Assembly: GCA_004352715.1 (NCBI GenBank)
Contig: SCFE01000002.1
Coordinates: 126,946 to 190,945 of the forward strand
DNA from: Hofstenia miamia
Lineage: Eukaryota > Xenacoelomorpha > Acoela
Reading direction: 5' to 3'
Length of the DNA stretch: 64,000 nucleotides
Positions 24,661 through 37,400 of this stretch are shown here, piece after piece (the stretch's first letter is position 1; each line of letters opens with the position of its first letter). Under the pieces are notes generated by a model. The model worked only from the letters and a program-made list of their open reading frames with translations, was not told the DNA's origin and searched no databases. The position numbers and the translations under genes were made by a program.

Positions 24661-25389
24661 TTACTAAAGATTGATAGTCTGCCTGAACTCAACAAGTCTC
24701 TTACTGAGTGAATTGCTTTAGTGCACTTAAAGTACTTAGGAACCAGTTGAAGTCTGAGATGATTGATTATTTGCTTCTGGTTTTTGCTGTAAAATTGCCA
24801 GAATTAGATCGGCTTTTTACCCTTATAGTGCTTTGACCTATGATGTAGAATAATCTGCTNAAATTGATACTATTACTACTGAATTATCTATCTTAAGTAC
24901 TGCACTCAAGAATCACCCTCAGACACTCCTTCGCAGTGAAACTAGTTTTTCTGTAACTTCATCACCTTCTCCTAATACTGAAGATATTTCGTGATTACTA
25001 AAGATTGATAGTCTGCCTGAACTCAACAAGTCTCTTACCCTCTCTGACTTTGAATCACAAAATAAAACGGTCCTTTTACATATTGATAAAGAATTTGGAA
25101 AAATTGCTAACATTAAACGAATTTGTAAATTTGCTTCTGGTGATTCTCGACCTCGGATTGTGGTGGTAGCTCTTACATTTACTTGGGATGTTAGAAAAAT
25201 TCTTGCAAACAAAGAAGAAAGAGTTTTAGAAAAACGCTTGCTGAAACAGCGTTATGGCTTAGTTAATAGTGGTGTTCCAAAGACTGATTTAAAAATAAAA
25301 AATATGAAACTCTTTAACAAAGGAGAAGAAGGGATATAATCCTGTGACTCGGAGCTCTATTATTGAACTTGACAATGCAAAGAATAAGA

Positions 25390-26110
25390 AAGCTGTAAAT
25401 ATATTACGCTGTGTAGTACTAAATGCTAGATCAGTTCGGAATAAAGCAATGAAATTCGGAGTCTCATCGACTCTAACTCATTAGATATTTTATTCATTTG
25501 TGAATCCTGGCTAAAATGTGGTGATGATATTATTATAGATATGATCACTCCTACTGGATTTAAGCTATTCAATGTAAACCGCCAATGCATGGTGGAGGTC
25601 TATTATGTTTAGTGAAATATGCACTTCTATCTTGTCAAACAAGCCTAATGGATAAATATGATAGCTTTGAGTATCTTACAGTTAAATTTTCATGAAAGAC
25701 ATTTTATTTTATTCTATCGCCCGCCTCAGCTCAATTTCAATTGTTTTATTAATGATATGTCCGATTTATATGAAATAATTATTGTAAAGAGCAAATAATT
25801 CATCTTTTTGGGTGATTTCAATGCTGGATCTCAACCACAGTAAGACGCCCTTCAGCTATTCATGGAATTCCGCAACCTTCGGGAATTTATCGATAGGCAC
25901 ACTTATATCAATAGGGGTATACTGTACTTGTTGATATCAGTGGCGAATGAATTTACGTACATTGACGTTAATTATGATTATAAAATCTCTGATCACTATC
26001 TTGTGTTCTTTGAACTGCCTACTCAGCCTTGCATCAGGGATAGAACTTTAGTTAGAACTAGGAGATGGACAAGAGTGGACCATCCGTACATCCCTAGATT
26101 GGTAGAGGAA
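25390..26110 (+). pseudogene. LINE apurinic endonuclease remnant
   Basis: Frame-broken pieces in order: LNARSVRNKAMKF (domain start), SNSLDILFICESWLK (catalytic ESWL-type motif), LFLGDFNAG, and finally ISDHYLVFFELP (the SDH motif that closes the domain). Several frameshifts and stops separate them. The order and spacing fit the endonuclease domain of APE LINEs. Confidence 0.65.
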
Positions 26111-26660
26111 TGAAAACCTTGAGGAGACTAGCAACTCCTTGGCTAATATTGATACAAAATTACTTTTTTTGCACAATGCTTCAGAGAATTGCGGATGATA
26201 TTGCAAGTGTTGAGAGTATGAAATACGCATGTCTGATAAGCCTAAATGGAAAAACCATGCAGTTCGTAAACAACTTAGGATTGTAAGATGCATGGAGAGA
26301 AGAATATCTCAGTAGGTGGCAATATCCAAGTAGAGCGTAGGAGACTTATCCAACTGTTGTGTGATTGTTCAGTAACTGAGTGAATTGCTTTAGTGCACTT
26401 AAAGTACTTAGGAACCAGTTGAAGTCTGAGATGATTGATTATTTGCTTCTGGTTTTTGCTGTAAAATTGCCAGAATTAGATCGGCTTTTTACCCTTATAG
26501 TGCTTTGACCTATGATGTAGAATAATCTGCTAATGATTTGAGAAAAATAACATCACACAAAGAGTTTAAGAAAAGGCTAAAGAGATTTTTATTTTGTTAA
26601 TTTGTTTTTGCGCTTTGTTAAAGGCGCGGTAAAAATACTTATAAATAAATAAAAAAATGT

Positions 26661-26913
26661 GTTCCCCATACAAAGTACACGTACATGTCACATGGAGCAT
26701 TTACAGGAACTGAAGGATAATCGAAGAAATTGGAGGGCAGAAATGAAATCAACGTGGTTGAATTAGTATGAAACATGATATAGCTTCAATGCATTTTTTA
26801 TGTTTTGGACAGAATAATCTGTTTTCAAGTAGGTGTAGGCCTGTTGATCGCAATAAGCTAAATTTGACTTTTGAGTTAAATTGAAAACACCATCGTTGAA
26901 AAAGATTCCATAT
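26661..26913. other. Spacer between LINE tail and hAT-like element
   Basis: No feature recognised. Confidence 0.5.
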
Positions 26914-26921
26914 ATACATAT

Positions 26922-29267
26922 CAGAGTAGGATTTGGGCCGATTTTTTGGGCCCAAGCCCGGCCCAAAATATTTTTCTTTTACGTCACTGATGGTATCTTT
27001 CACCTCATAGAAGCACATAAGCACTACACTGTGAATTTAATTTGACAATTTTCATAACATATCGCTCAATATGTGCATAGTTGCATATCCGCTTTTGTCT
27101 GACAACAATGCAAATTTAATTCTGTTTAAATTCAAGTTGCATTGTTAACCTCAATACAATAAACATGTCATACAGGGCCATAGACCTGGAACAGATGTGA
27201 ACCCTTCCTGTAAATCATTGCATTTGGCTAACGTATAGCATTGAATGTGCATTTTCACAAATGTTACTAATGAAGACAGAAATTTTCTAAATTGTTTTAA
27301 ATTTGTGCATAGATTAAACTTAAATTTCTTGGGATTTTTTTAACTTTTGGTGGTTTCTTCTTTAAACGCTTTCATCTCACAAATGTAAACGATGTGTGTC
27401 TCCTCTTTTTAAAAATAAAACTGCTTATATTTTAATCCTTGGCTTAGACATTTATGGAAAAACATATAAAACTGTTACCAAATATAGCATTGTAATATTA
27501 AGTGAGATAATGTCGATTGTTGGCATAACTGACCACGGTTTTTCAATATGCTTAATCCCCAGATATTTTATTATTATCTGGGCATGGCAAAACTTAACTG
27601 CCAATTTTGTACTGAAATTGATTAATATAATTATCCGTTTGCATTTAAACAAACCTTAAGGGAAGGGAACTACAACAACAGCATTTATATTCTGCTATTC
27701 TCTTATCCAAACATTAATTCTATATGAAAATTAAAATTGTGTTTATTTTAATTTCTATATGTATTTTTACACTTTCTACAAAACTACTGGAGTTTCACTA
27801 AAATATTTTGACAAGTTTTTACACGAATCGCATTTAAACAGTTGTTAATTTCTTTCACTACAACATTTTATGTAATATTTTAAGGAAAAAAATGTTGGTA
27901 TTTAGTCACTAGTAATAATACTATCTTTTGAAGCAACCCCTTAAAATATTGCAACCCACTCTGTGTACTATGCCCTATAGCCAATGTGTTATATATGTCA
28001 TGTTTCATAAGTTCATCCTACCGCCACCACTAATTTAGTAATATAAGTAGCGCCACAACAAATTATTTCCAGGATTGCAATCGTTTTAAAACATCATTTC
28101 TTATATATTCAATTAGTAATACCTCAGCATAAAGTAAGTGGAATTTTCATAAACGCTATTTGCTTGTAGCAGATGTTAGAAGTACGTATTGCACTAGTGT
28201 AATATCGCTACCCAGGTGAAACTAACACTTCATAACTAGATAATCTACTTAGAGAATCAATCCAGGGATCAGCGCCAGCTATCACGGGGTAAGTATTATC
28301 TAAGTTTCCTCTTCTGTCCTTTAATTGTATATTCCACACTGCATTAACAGATGTTCCAATAACAATTAGTAAGTAGTATTATTTAGATACTTCATCGATT
28401 GAAGAGGACTGAAATCTCTGGGCGCACTTGCCAAACTACTATTAAAATAACTATAAAATCGGTCACGTTATCGGTCACATTATTCGTCATAATTTGGATC
28501 TAAAACTCGGTTAATGTAAATAGTAATATTTACTTACGATGGCAAAAACGCCTTTGTTGCATTTGTTACTACATGATAGGGAATGAATTGAGTGCGCGCC
28601 AAACGGGAGGAAAATCCCTACACCTATCCATAACCTAACTGCAATACAACAATCGAGCGCGATACCCATTAACTACTCCTTCACTGCTAGCACTACGATT
28701 GTTGCACACAGAAAACCGTTTAGCTGCGCATAACGTATTAAATAATCAAACCGCAATAACAAACGAAAATATAACGAGGTTAATGTTCATCATATTCACA
28801 GCTCGTGGTTTTCTATTTATACAAAATTTACTAAAACATATTTACCGATTAAATGCTGCTAAACAAGTACCAGTCGCCTTATTTCAATTTTGGTTTTCCC
28901 ACGGTTTAAATTTCTGCGTACCGCGTGGCTTTGCAGAACTGTGTGCAGGCGTTTCGTCCACACGTAATTTTGTCAAACCATTTTGGCGACTACTACTTGC
29001 CGAAATTAAACTATCAAAATTAATAAATGCATTTTCCAAGAATTAACATAAATCATCGATAGAGTTTTGATTGTTCTTTCTTGGATGATGCTACACTAGT
29101 AAGCAATGCAGGGCTGATTAAATTTAAAGAGAATGTCTTTTGTCATTTGCAATGTTGAGGTTTTCAAGTGAATTTTTTTTGTATTCCAAATACCAATTCA
29201 AATATTAGGCCCAAGTCCGGCTCAAATTGCTATATCGAAAATTCGGCCCAACCCAATTCTAACTTTG
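26922..29267. mobile_element. hAT-like element, 2.35 kb, no intact transposase
   Basis: The left end begins CAGAGTAGGATT and the complement of the right end begins CAAAGTTAGAATT. Both are followed by a GC-rich gggcc/ggcccaa block that stands out from the local AT background. The 8-bp flanks are atacatat (26914-26921) and atacacat (29268-29275), 7 of 8 identical, the hAT target-duplication length. Inside, open frames at 27396-27659 and 28699-29046 show no transposase motif I recognise, so the element looks non-autonomous, or its transposase is too decayed to see. Confidence 0.6.
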
Positions 29268-29462
29268 ATACACATGAAGAGACTGTATATTTCAAATAAA
29301 TGGAAATTTTGCACAAAGAGCAGACATATAAATTTTCTATTTTTTTCAAAAAATTCTAATAAAAATTTTCAAACATTTTCATGTGGATTATATGATATTT
29401 TTATTGCCACTCCATGACATCAACAAAACTTTTGAAAAAAATTCCTTGATGAGATCTTTACA

Positions 29463-29612
29463 GTATATATATATANNNNNNNNNNNNNNNNNNNNNNNNN
29501 NNNNNNNNNNNNNNNNNNNNNNNNNNNNNNNNNNNNNNNNNNNNNNNNNNNNNNNNNNNNNNNNNNNNNNNNNNNNNNNNNNNNNNNNNNNNNNNNNNNN
29601 NNNNNNNNNNNN

Positions 29613-29641
<29 letters not shown>
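29463..29641. repeat. (TA)n-bordered gap (137 N)
   Basis: TA on both sides of N 29476-29612; probably one continuous TA-rich tract. Confidence 0.95.
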
Positions 29642-29643
<2 letters not shown>

Positions 29644-30817
29644 AAAAAATATTTTCGAAATATTGTGACAGGCAAACTAAAAAGAATAAAGGGGAAATTA
29701 GTAAGAAGTAATTACAAATATGGATTTAATTGGTCATTAAAATCCTTAGTAAAGAATTATTAAATAGAGGTTTTTAACTGGATTATAAGAACAATATATA
29801 AATATCAAAATACAAAAGCAAAGTGCAACTCTATGCAAATTTTCCACATCATTAGTGAATTATTTAAAATAGTTTCATCTGATAAAATTTACAAATATGT
29901 ATTTACAATATGCAATTACATTTTTTACAACAAAGGTTCCGGCATATACATAAGTAACTTTAATAGACCTTTCTTCTTCAAATATAACTTCATAAATTTT
30001 CTGATGTGTCATTCTTTGACCTCAGACAGAAATATCTCCCAATGGTATTGCGCCGGCCCAGTTCACATACAGCTCTGCTTAAAAAATACTGATCAATTTT
30101 TAGACAAAATACCACCCTACTAGATAGAAAAGAATGTATTGCTTTCAAATTCGATAAATTATTTATGCCAACATTCAGAAATATTCTTCAAAAGCTTTTT
30201 ATATCCATTCAGTGTATCACCATTTAGAGTAATATACAATTTTGTGGAAATTTTAAAATAAAACTATATCTCTACTAATTCTTACCAATTTTTTTAGCAA
30301 AATTATCTCATTTTATATTGAATAAACTATTTTGATATTAGTTAATGTTATTTTTATCTATTTCCAAATTCACTATAATTCACAATATTATGATGCAAAA
30401 GCAATATACATCCCAAAAATTTACAGATAAAATAAAATTTAAACAAATCTAAAGCTAAAAGTCTAATGAACATTATAATAAAAATCAATGTTTGTGTAGG
30501 TGTTCAATGTTGGATGTGACTTTCGAATGCATGAAATGTATTACGGTCCCCTAATGTATATTGTTCTAAAATTGAAACAATTTTTTCTAAAAATTATTTC
30601 TAGTTATTTTCTATTCTCGTTTTATCTAAATTTTTCCATAATTTAATACACTTCATGCATTGAGCACCTACACAAACATTCACAAAAACATTGATTATAT
30701 AATTATATATTATACATATTAATTTGTAGCTAATTATTTGTTGATATTTAGTTTCTTGTAATGTGCTAGTTTATAGAATTTTTATATGCATATATTGCGC
30801 AATAAATTTGTTTCGAC

Positions 30818-30818
<1 letters not shown>

Positions 30819-30885
<67 letters not shown>
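30819..30885. repeat. (ATT)n microsatellite
   Basis: About 22 uninterrupted TTA/ATT units. Same class of tract that both RLE-type LINE copies sit in elsewhere, but here without an insertion. Confidence 0.95.
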
Positions 30886-32386
30886 GAATACCGTTTAAAC
30901 AAAATTTTGTAAATATTTTTAAATCGCTTAAAAGAGTTCCAAACTTCTCCAGTAAATTCATAAACATGTATTCAAATACGTGAAGTATACTAATTACTTT
31001 AGAAAGTTTGATATATTAGTTCAGGAAATATGAGACTTAAGATTATATTTCTTTTCACCTAAATCACTTCAAGTTAGTTTTGATTGAAGAGAGGTGCTCG
31101 ATTTTACTCAAAAATCCATCACAAAATTTATATTTCTTTCGTTATATTTTCGCTGATGTCATTCACATTTATTGAAAAGAATTTCATACTATTGGTAAGT
31201 TGTTGGTAAATAGCTGCAAAAATTGTTTTAAAAATATTGGAATATTTGTCAATTTAGATGCCATTACTTAAAATTTTACAACTAACGAAAATTGAAATTT
31301 GTTTAGCACTATAAATCAAATAGACATTAACATAACACTCAGAAAGAAGTGTTAAACATAATCATATTTAAGAAATAGTCATTGTTATTTCTAAGAGCTT
31401 TTCCTACTAAATTTCTGCCATATAGTTTCAATGCGTATAAAAATAATTCAATACTATGATTAAAATCATTCTTTGGGTATTCCTAAACTTGTATTGAAGC
31501 TGCTCATTGGAAATATTTTAGAAGATGTTATTGATTGTTTCACAGACTTAGCTCTGGAAACTACTTACTCATAACTTCTTACTAAAATTCTCACTTTTAT
31601 TTTATTCCCTCGTCTTATAACTGTAGTTATTAGTATTCCCTAAGTTATTAGTATAGCTATTCTGCAATAGGCTATCAAAAATTCTACAATAAACTAGTTA
31701 GAGACAAATTAACCCTGGCTATAACATGACCAAAATATGCTTCTTCATAATTTTTAAATAAAGTTAATCGGCATCAATCTAATTTAAAAACTAGCTACTT
31801 CTTGAAATCGAAGTTATCGCATACATGCGCACACATAGATAAATATATTTAGTCAATTTTCAGAAACCAAATATTATAGTATATCCCTAATTGGCATGGA
31901 AAAAGTGTTATTTTAGTTGTTCAGAAGAATCATTGGGTTGCAATTATTATTATTTATTATTTATTCTGTAACATTTTTCATAAGGAAGTTAATGAAAACA
32001 AAAATTGTGTGAGGATTAATTAAAAATACAAGTGGTTGTGAACAGATTATTAAGCTGCCGTAGTGATCTTGGTTGGCAATGGTAAGAAAAGAAACAAATT
32101 AATTCTCATAGATTTTATTTTATGGAGTCATTGATAAAATTCTGTTATAACACACAATATATAGTAACTGCCTAAAAGTTCACATTTATGAAAGCGTTGT
32201 ATTTAAACGCGAATTTCAATAAGAGTAAAACAACTACTGATTGTTGAAAAATTTGTTGATGAGTTAAAATTGAAAGAATGTGCCTCCTTATTCACCTCTT
32301 CCACTCTTTCCTTAGTCTTGTCACTACTCATGAAGTGTATGTATACCCTTTCTTAATTTTCTCAGTTGGAAAATTTTTTATTAGTA

Positions 32387-32390
<4 letters not shown>

Positions 32391-32428
<38 letters not shown>
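32391..32428. repeat. (TA)n microsatellite
   Basis: About 19 AT units, uninterrupted. Confidence 0.95.
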
Positions 32429-32431
<3 letters not shown>

Positions 32432-32649
32432 ACAGAAATATTGTATACAAAAGACGAATTAATGTTTACAATTTAGAATCTGTAAAGTAACCTAAACAGA
32501 AAAGAAAAAATTTTTGATATTTGTAATTCACTGCGACAGTGAAAATATTGAAATTTGCAGCTGAATTTGAACACCATGGGAATATGAAAATTTAGCTTAT
32601 GATATGATTTAAGTGCCTTCATGAATGGTTTGATTATTAGCTTTTCACA

Positions 32650-33790
32650 TCCTCTAATACAAATAGCTGATTTAGATTATCTATGCATAGCACGTAAAGC
32701 ACGATTTATTACAAATTGAAGCTTACCATTTAATTCTTGAGAAAACATTACAAAAACCGGTGTAGCATAGTCAATAAATCTACAAATGATGCCGATGAAA
32801 ATAATTCATGATCGCGATTAGATACTAAGATACAAATTTCTTTAAAGGTTGCAGAATAAAGAGTTACTTGGAACATTTCTTAATGATCTAATTAATTGGC
32901 TTCTGCCACTTAAGATCACACATTTTCATTTCACTTACAATGTCGAGTTCATCTTTGTACACACTGCAAAAATGAAACCTGATGAGTATTTGCTTGGATT
33001 TTTTGACAATCATTTTCTTTTTATTAGTCCGAGAATAATTTTAGCAAATTTCATATAAAAGTTGGCATCATAAATTGTACTAACATATATTATATCTTCT
33101 GCAAACATTGTGATGTAATTGCTCTTAATTACTGATTGGAGCTCAGGTAGATAGATTACAAAGAGCAAGGGACCTAGGAGAGGTCTTTGAGGCACACCAT
33201 AAAGATGTTGAATGTCTTGCCAAATTAACCGGAAGGTTTTACTCGAAAAGTACGGTTTTTAAGATAGTCTCTTATCAAATAAATAAAATTTGCAGGTAGC
33301 TCGAGCTTTCATAAGCATTTCAATAACAAATCATGTGTATGGAGTCAGATGTCTTGTAGAAGTCGATAGTCTATAGCGCTTCGTTATTTATATGAAAAGT
33401 GATTTCTTCAATAATTGCAATAAGTGCAATTTTAGCAGAAAATCCGCTAATGTAAGCATATTGTTGTTTGTCTACAAAAGATGTTTATTCAGATTGAACA
33501 TACTTTGGTATAATTGATTCCATAATTTTACCAGGAAAAGACAGTAGAGATATTGGGCATAAATCATTGATTGTGGGGTTGCCGATTTTGGCAATACGAT
33601 GATATCAATTGGTTTCCATACCAAGGGGACTTACTTTCTTCAAATACACTTTTGATAAATGGCATAAGGGTTCTCCCTGAAAAACAGCTGATTCTTTATA
33701 AATTCTTGAAATCACTACCAGTCTCTTTACAAGCATCAAAATTAGAGAGAGGTTGAAATACTGCATGAGTTGTAGTAGAGAAGTTTTAGT
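32650..33790 (-). pseudogene. LINE reverse-transcriptase relic
   Basis: The minus strand has LPANFIYLIRDYLKNRTF, then PQRPLLGPLLFVIYLPEL, then MFAEDIIY. These are RT core motifs in order; the usual forms are GvPQGSvLGPLLFliyinDL and FADDt. The catalytic box reads FAED, with the first Asp replaced. Multiple frameshifts and stops. Family within APE LINEs (CR1-like?) not resolved. Confidence 0.65.
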
Positions 33791-35905
33791 TAGGCACGAT
33801 TGTTACATGCAGATATAAAGAAATCAACCCTGTAATTGGAATGTTTTTTATCCATAGTCGCATTAAACGATTTGATAAATTAAGTCGTATCTCACCAGTA
33901 GCCCTAAGTAATCTAACTGGCATATTTCATTCGGTCACCCACATTGTTTATGCCTTACCATTAGGGTACGCCCCTAAACCTGACATTTCAAAATTAGAGT
34001 GCTTTCAAAAATTGCGCAAAAGTAATCAGCAGGATAAAGACTACAAAATAATAATAAGAGTCAAAAGCAATTTATTGCAAAAATTCTTTGGTACAAGACT
34101 ATAAACTAAAAACTATTTACAAAATAATAGTAAAATATACATATATATAATTGTGTGGTGTGTTTTCGTTAGGGATTTGTGTGTGTGTTTGTGTACATTA
34201 TCTAGGATTATACGAAATTTTCGAAGGATTGTAGTGCATTATTATCATTAAGTATGCATTGTCTATGAAAGAGGAATGTTCGCACTATTTTTCTAAATTT
34301 TTTGTAGTTAATTTCCATTTTAATTTCATGGTCTAAGTTATTCTAAATTTTAATTGCCATGTGGTGAAAACTATTTGAATGTTTATCTAAGCATAAAAAA
34401 TTTTGAGAAAGTTCATTTAACTTAATATATTGTTTTAAAAATGAAAGAGAAGGTGTACCAGATTTACACTTAAATAATATTGATACCATATGCATTTGAA
34501 TTCTGTAATAACGAGCTAATATTTTATATTGAATTCGATAGAAGGATGAATTGTCATGTTTTTGCGCAAAGTTAAGTGTTTTAAGAGAAGTATGCGATAC
34601 TTTAAATTTATGTTTGTAAAAAGAAATGAGCAATATTGAAAATGAGATAAACAAAAAGAATTTATTAATTGTTTGTGATATATATTTGAGACGTTTCGCA
34701 GAGGGTAAAGATACCTAATTCCAGAAACCATTTTTTTAATTTTCGTCATTAAAAATTGTTCGAAATTTTAATCATTGTCAACACCTAAATAATGTATTGA
34801 TTCACTTTGCTTTATTGGTACTTGATTTATATTTAGTTCAATGTTTTTTGTGAGATATTTAAATGTTTTAGTCGAGAAAATTATAAATTGTGTTTTTTCA
34901 ATATTTACTTTCAATTGATTATTTGAGAAATACTTTGTTAAATGTTCGATGTCATTTTGGAGAATTTTTGTAGCATTAAAGGCATTTACATTAGTACTTA
35001 TGAGACAGGTATCGTCCGCATATTGATAAATATTACTTTAGTTAGTTGTAATATATTTTGATTTTGTGACATTAAGTATAACTCGTTGCTGTCGATTTTT
35101 AAGGAAGTTTATTATCAAATTTATAGCGTTGTCATCAAAATTATAATGCATTAATTCGTTATTCAATATGTCAAAGTTCATTGAGTTCATTGCTCAAATC
35201 GAGAAGGGCAACGCAACTACATTTTTTAGAAGCGAAATTAGATCTTATTTGCTGTGATATTGACAAACTTGCATCTTGAGTGCTAAACCCATTACGGAAA
35301 CCAAACCGTTTTTTCGAAAGAATATTTTCAGATATCAATATGCATTTATTTGATTATTTAATAATTTTTCAAATAGTTTACTGAAAGGATGGCCAATGCA
35401 AATTGGCCTGTAATTTTGTGCGTTTAGAGGATCGCCTTTTTTATATATAGGGCTTATGTCTGATTTCTTAAATATATCAGGGAAGTCATTATCAATAATA
35501 CATTGGTTAAATGCGAACAGAAGATGTTCACTAAAGATATGAAAATGACGTTTAATAATAAAGATTGGAAGATTATAGGATGCAGTTGATTTATTTGTGT
35601 CTAAATTGTTTATTATGGTTTCTAGTTTATTTGCATTTACGAGTCTAAAACAAAAGTATGATTTAGCTGGGAATTTATTAATATTTGTCTTTCTCTTATA
35701 TTAGGGAAAATTGAAATTGTCAAGTTCCTTAAATTTTGCATTTAGATGGTCTATTATTCTTGTTTTTTCCGTTGTAATTTTGTTATCAATACTTAATTCG
35801 TTAATGTCAGTTGAAAGTCCCTTACTTTTTTCCAAAAATTTATGAATATATCGCCATTTTTTCGTTTGTATAGCTTAGTTTATCGAAGAACCTTTTCTGT
35901 TTTAA

Positions 35906-36068
35906 CCCTTTCAACCCGGACGGTACATATATGTACCATTTAACTTCTTTTGTCCCATATAATAGTAATCATCATAAACTTTATAAAACAACTTTACATT
36001 ATAAGTTTTTGCCATCTAGAATCTAAAAATAATAATAATTACAGAAAAAAAATTTCAGGTTGAAAGGG
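35906..36068. mobile_element. piggyBac-type MITE, 163 bp
   Basis: Flanked on both sides by TTAA (35902-35905 and 36069-36072), the piggyBac target site. Terminal inverted repeats are CCCTTTCAACC on both ends (11 bp exact). The interior has a palindrome ggtacatatatgtacc near the left end and no coding capacity. It interrupts the LINE at 34300-37079, so it inserted after that LINE. Confidence 0.8.
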
Positions 36069-36127
36069 TTAAGGCAGATTTTTTATTTCTTAATTATTTA
36101 ATTATCTTCTTTGATTTTTCGTAATTA

Positions 36128-36214
36128 GTCCAATTAGTTGTTGTCGGCTCTGTTTTAGCGAGTTCAAACATGTCCAATTAGTTGTTGTCGGCTCTGTTTT
36201 AGCGAGTTCAAACA
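36128..36214. repeat. Short tandem duplication in LINE
   Basis: A 43-bp segment beginning gtccaattagttgttgtcgg at 36128 is repeated at 36172 (period 44) without change. Confidence 0.9.
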
Positions 36215-36499
36215 GTTTTCTTTTAATGCTTACTTGTTCACGTATACAATTATCATCGGCATTTGATAAACAAATTTTAGCGCCTTTAATTGTATTTTGC
36301 GGTACTTAATTGGTGCCGCTTTATTAATTGCATTGCAAATTTCTTTTGATATATAATTAATCATACAAGATCCAGACTTTAATGTGTATATGTAGTTCAA
36401 CGAGATGTTTTTCAAAAGTGTTTCCATTATTTCGTCGGAATAATTTAGATAATCTCTTTCATTAATTATTTTAAAATTATTGGCTTTGGTAGTTATATT

Positions 36500-36899
36500 A
36501 CTTATATATGTGCAAAGAGCATGGTCACTGAATGATTCAAACATTAAGGATTCAAAAAATAAGTCTGAATTTGTAAGGAAGTAGTCAATTAAGTTGTTTT
36601 GTCTTGTTGGACAGTCAGTATTTATACAACGAAAATCATATGTGGCACAAAATTCTCTTAACTATTTTTTCTCAAGATTATTAATATAANNNNNNNNNNN
36701 NNNNNNNNNACTTATATATGTGCAAAGAGCATGGTCACTGAATGATTCAAACATTAAGGATTCAAAAAATAAGTCTGAATTTGTAAGGAAGTAGTCAATT
36801 AAGTTGTTTTGTCTTGTTGGACAGTCAGTATTTATACAACGAAAATCATATGTGGCACAAAATTCTCTTAACTATTTTTTCTCAAGATTATTAATATAA
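36500..36899. repeat. Duplication across 20-N join
   Basis: Positions 36500-36689 recur at 36710-36899 with no difference that I saw, separated only by 20 N. Most likely the same locus included twice. Confidence 0.85.
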
Positions 36900-37090
36900 T
36901 TTATATTAAAGTCACCAAATATATTTATAGAATAGTAGGGATCACTTATTTTGGAAATTTCATTTGCCTTAAATTTTAGGTAGTCAATTGATAATTTTTA
37001 TTTGGATTGTATGTGATATTAATCAGTTCTTTATGACATTTACATGTATTTTCAAATGATATAATTTCTATCCAGGGTGATTCAAATATA

Positions 37091-37125
37091 TATAATAATA
37101 ATTATTATTATTATTATTATAATAG
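37091..37125. repeat. (ATA)n/(ATT)n tract at 5' side of RLE LINE copy A
   Basis: Short ataata run then seven ATT units directly preceding the element start ggccctagtgg. Confidence 0.9.
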
Positions 37126-37126
37126 G

Positions 37127-37196
37127 CCCTAGTGGCCAAGGGGTAAAAGGCTAGACTGGGACGGCGAGGACCCGGGTTCGAGCCCGCCCCTACCTT
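37127..37196 (+). other. tRNA-like pol III promoter module
   Basis: A-box-like tggccaagggg (37133-37143) and B-box-like ggttcgagccc (37175-37185) have normal internal-promoter spacing. The acceptor ends do not pair and the T-stem pairs poorly, so this is not a working tRNA gene. It could be the head of a tRNA-derived SINE or the 5' UTR of the LINE that follows. Confidence 0.55.
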
Positions 37197-37198
37197 CA

Positions 37199-37400
37199 AT
37201 GAGAGTGAAACCGAAAGAAAAGGCCCTCAGTCCCCGGCAGGCCTTAAATGGTCAGAGGGTGCGAAGAATCTCCGGTCAAGTGGACTCCACAATCGGGAGC
37301 GTGGACTCGAGAAGTGGCAGTATAGGATCCACACAGACCAATGGACAACGGCACAAATGGACAGATGAGCAGAACAGGACAGCATTGGAGTGTTACAGAA
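37199..37400 (+). pseudogene. N-terminal ORF part of RLE LINE copy A
   Basis: An open frame beginning ATG at 37199 and running into the gap, Arg/Ser/Gly rich, with HKWTDEQNRTALECYR near its visible end. That Trp-Thr...Cys-Tyr pattern is typical upstream of RT in RLE-type LINEs. Confidence 0.5.

Larger units (their letters stand above)
24290..26660 (+). mobile_element. Truncated APE-type LINE with PHD-finger ORF1 (CR1/L2/jockey-like)
   Basis: Plus-strand order: PHD-type ORF1 (24300-24660), continuation of ORF1 with a typical rPR motif (25030-25340), start and end pieces of an apurinic endonuclease (25390-26110), then a 3' end with the common tail wording (fkkrlkrfl) and an A-rich terminus (ataaataaataaaa) near 26640. 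The reverse transcriptase is absent. The N at 24860 joins two overlapping versions: 24527-24704 recurs at 24861-25038, and 24703-24859 recurs at 26375-26531. The first version therefore lacks everything between 25038 and 26375. Confidence 0.75.
29276..32640. other. AT-rich spacer with microsatellites
   Basis: Contains a (TA)n-bordered gap (29463-29641), an (ATT)n tract (30819-30885) and a (TA)n tract (32391-32428). No gene or transposon was recognised. Confidence 0.55.
34300..37079 (-). mobile_element. 5'-truncated APE LINE (endonuclease plus RT), decayed
   Basis: On the minus strand in order: endonuclease pieces FESPWIEIISFENTC, INIFGDFNINY, NNLIDYFLTNSDLF and FESFSDHALC (36500-37079); a linker (36230-36500); RT with PICIGHPFSKLFEKLL, KRFGFRNGFSTQDASLS and VALLDLS (35100-35460); KTQFIIFSTKTFKYLTKNIELN (34790-34910); and the C-terminal helix region MVSGIRYLYPLRN...SFCLSHFQYCSFLF (34516-34749) continuing in another frame to 34343. 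It is interrupted by a piggyBac MITE at 35906-36068, a 44-bp-period tandem duplication at 36128-36214 and a 20-N assembly join at 36690. Its 5' end is cut at an AT/ATT tract. Confidence 0.75.

Noticed and set aside
37127-37196. Functional tRNA gene
   Set aside because: A and B boxes are present, but the acceptor stem does not pair and the T-stem has a mismatch; kept only as a tRNA-like module.
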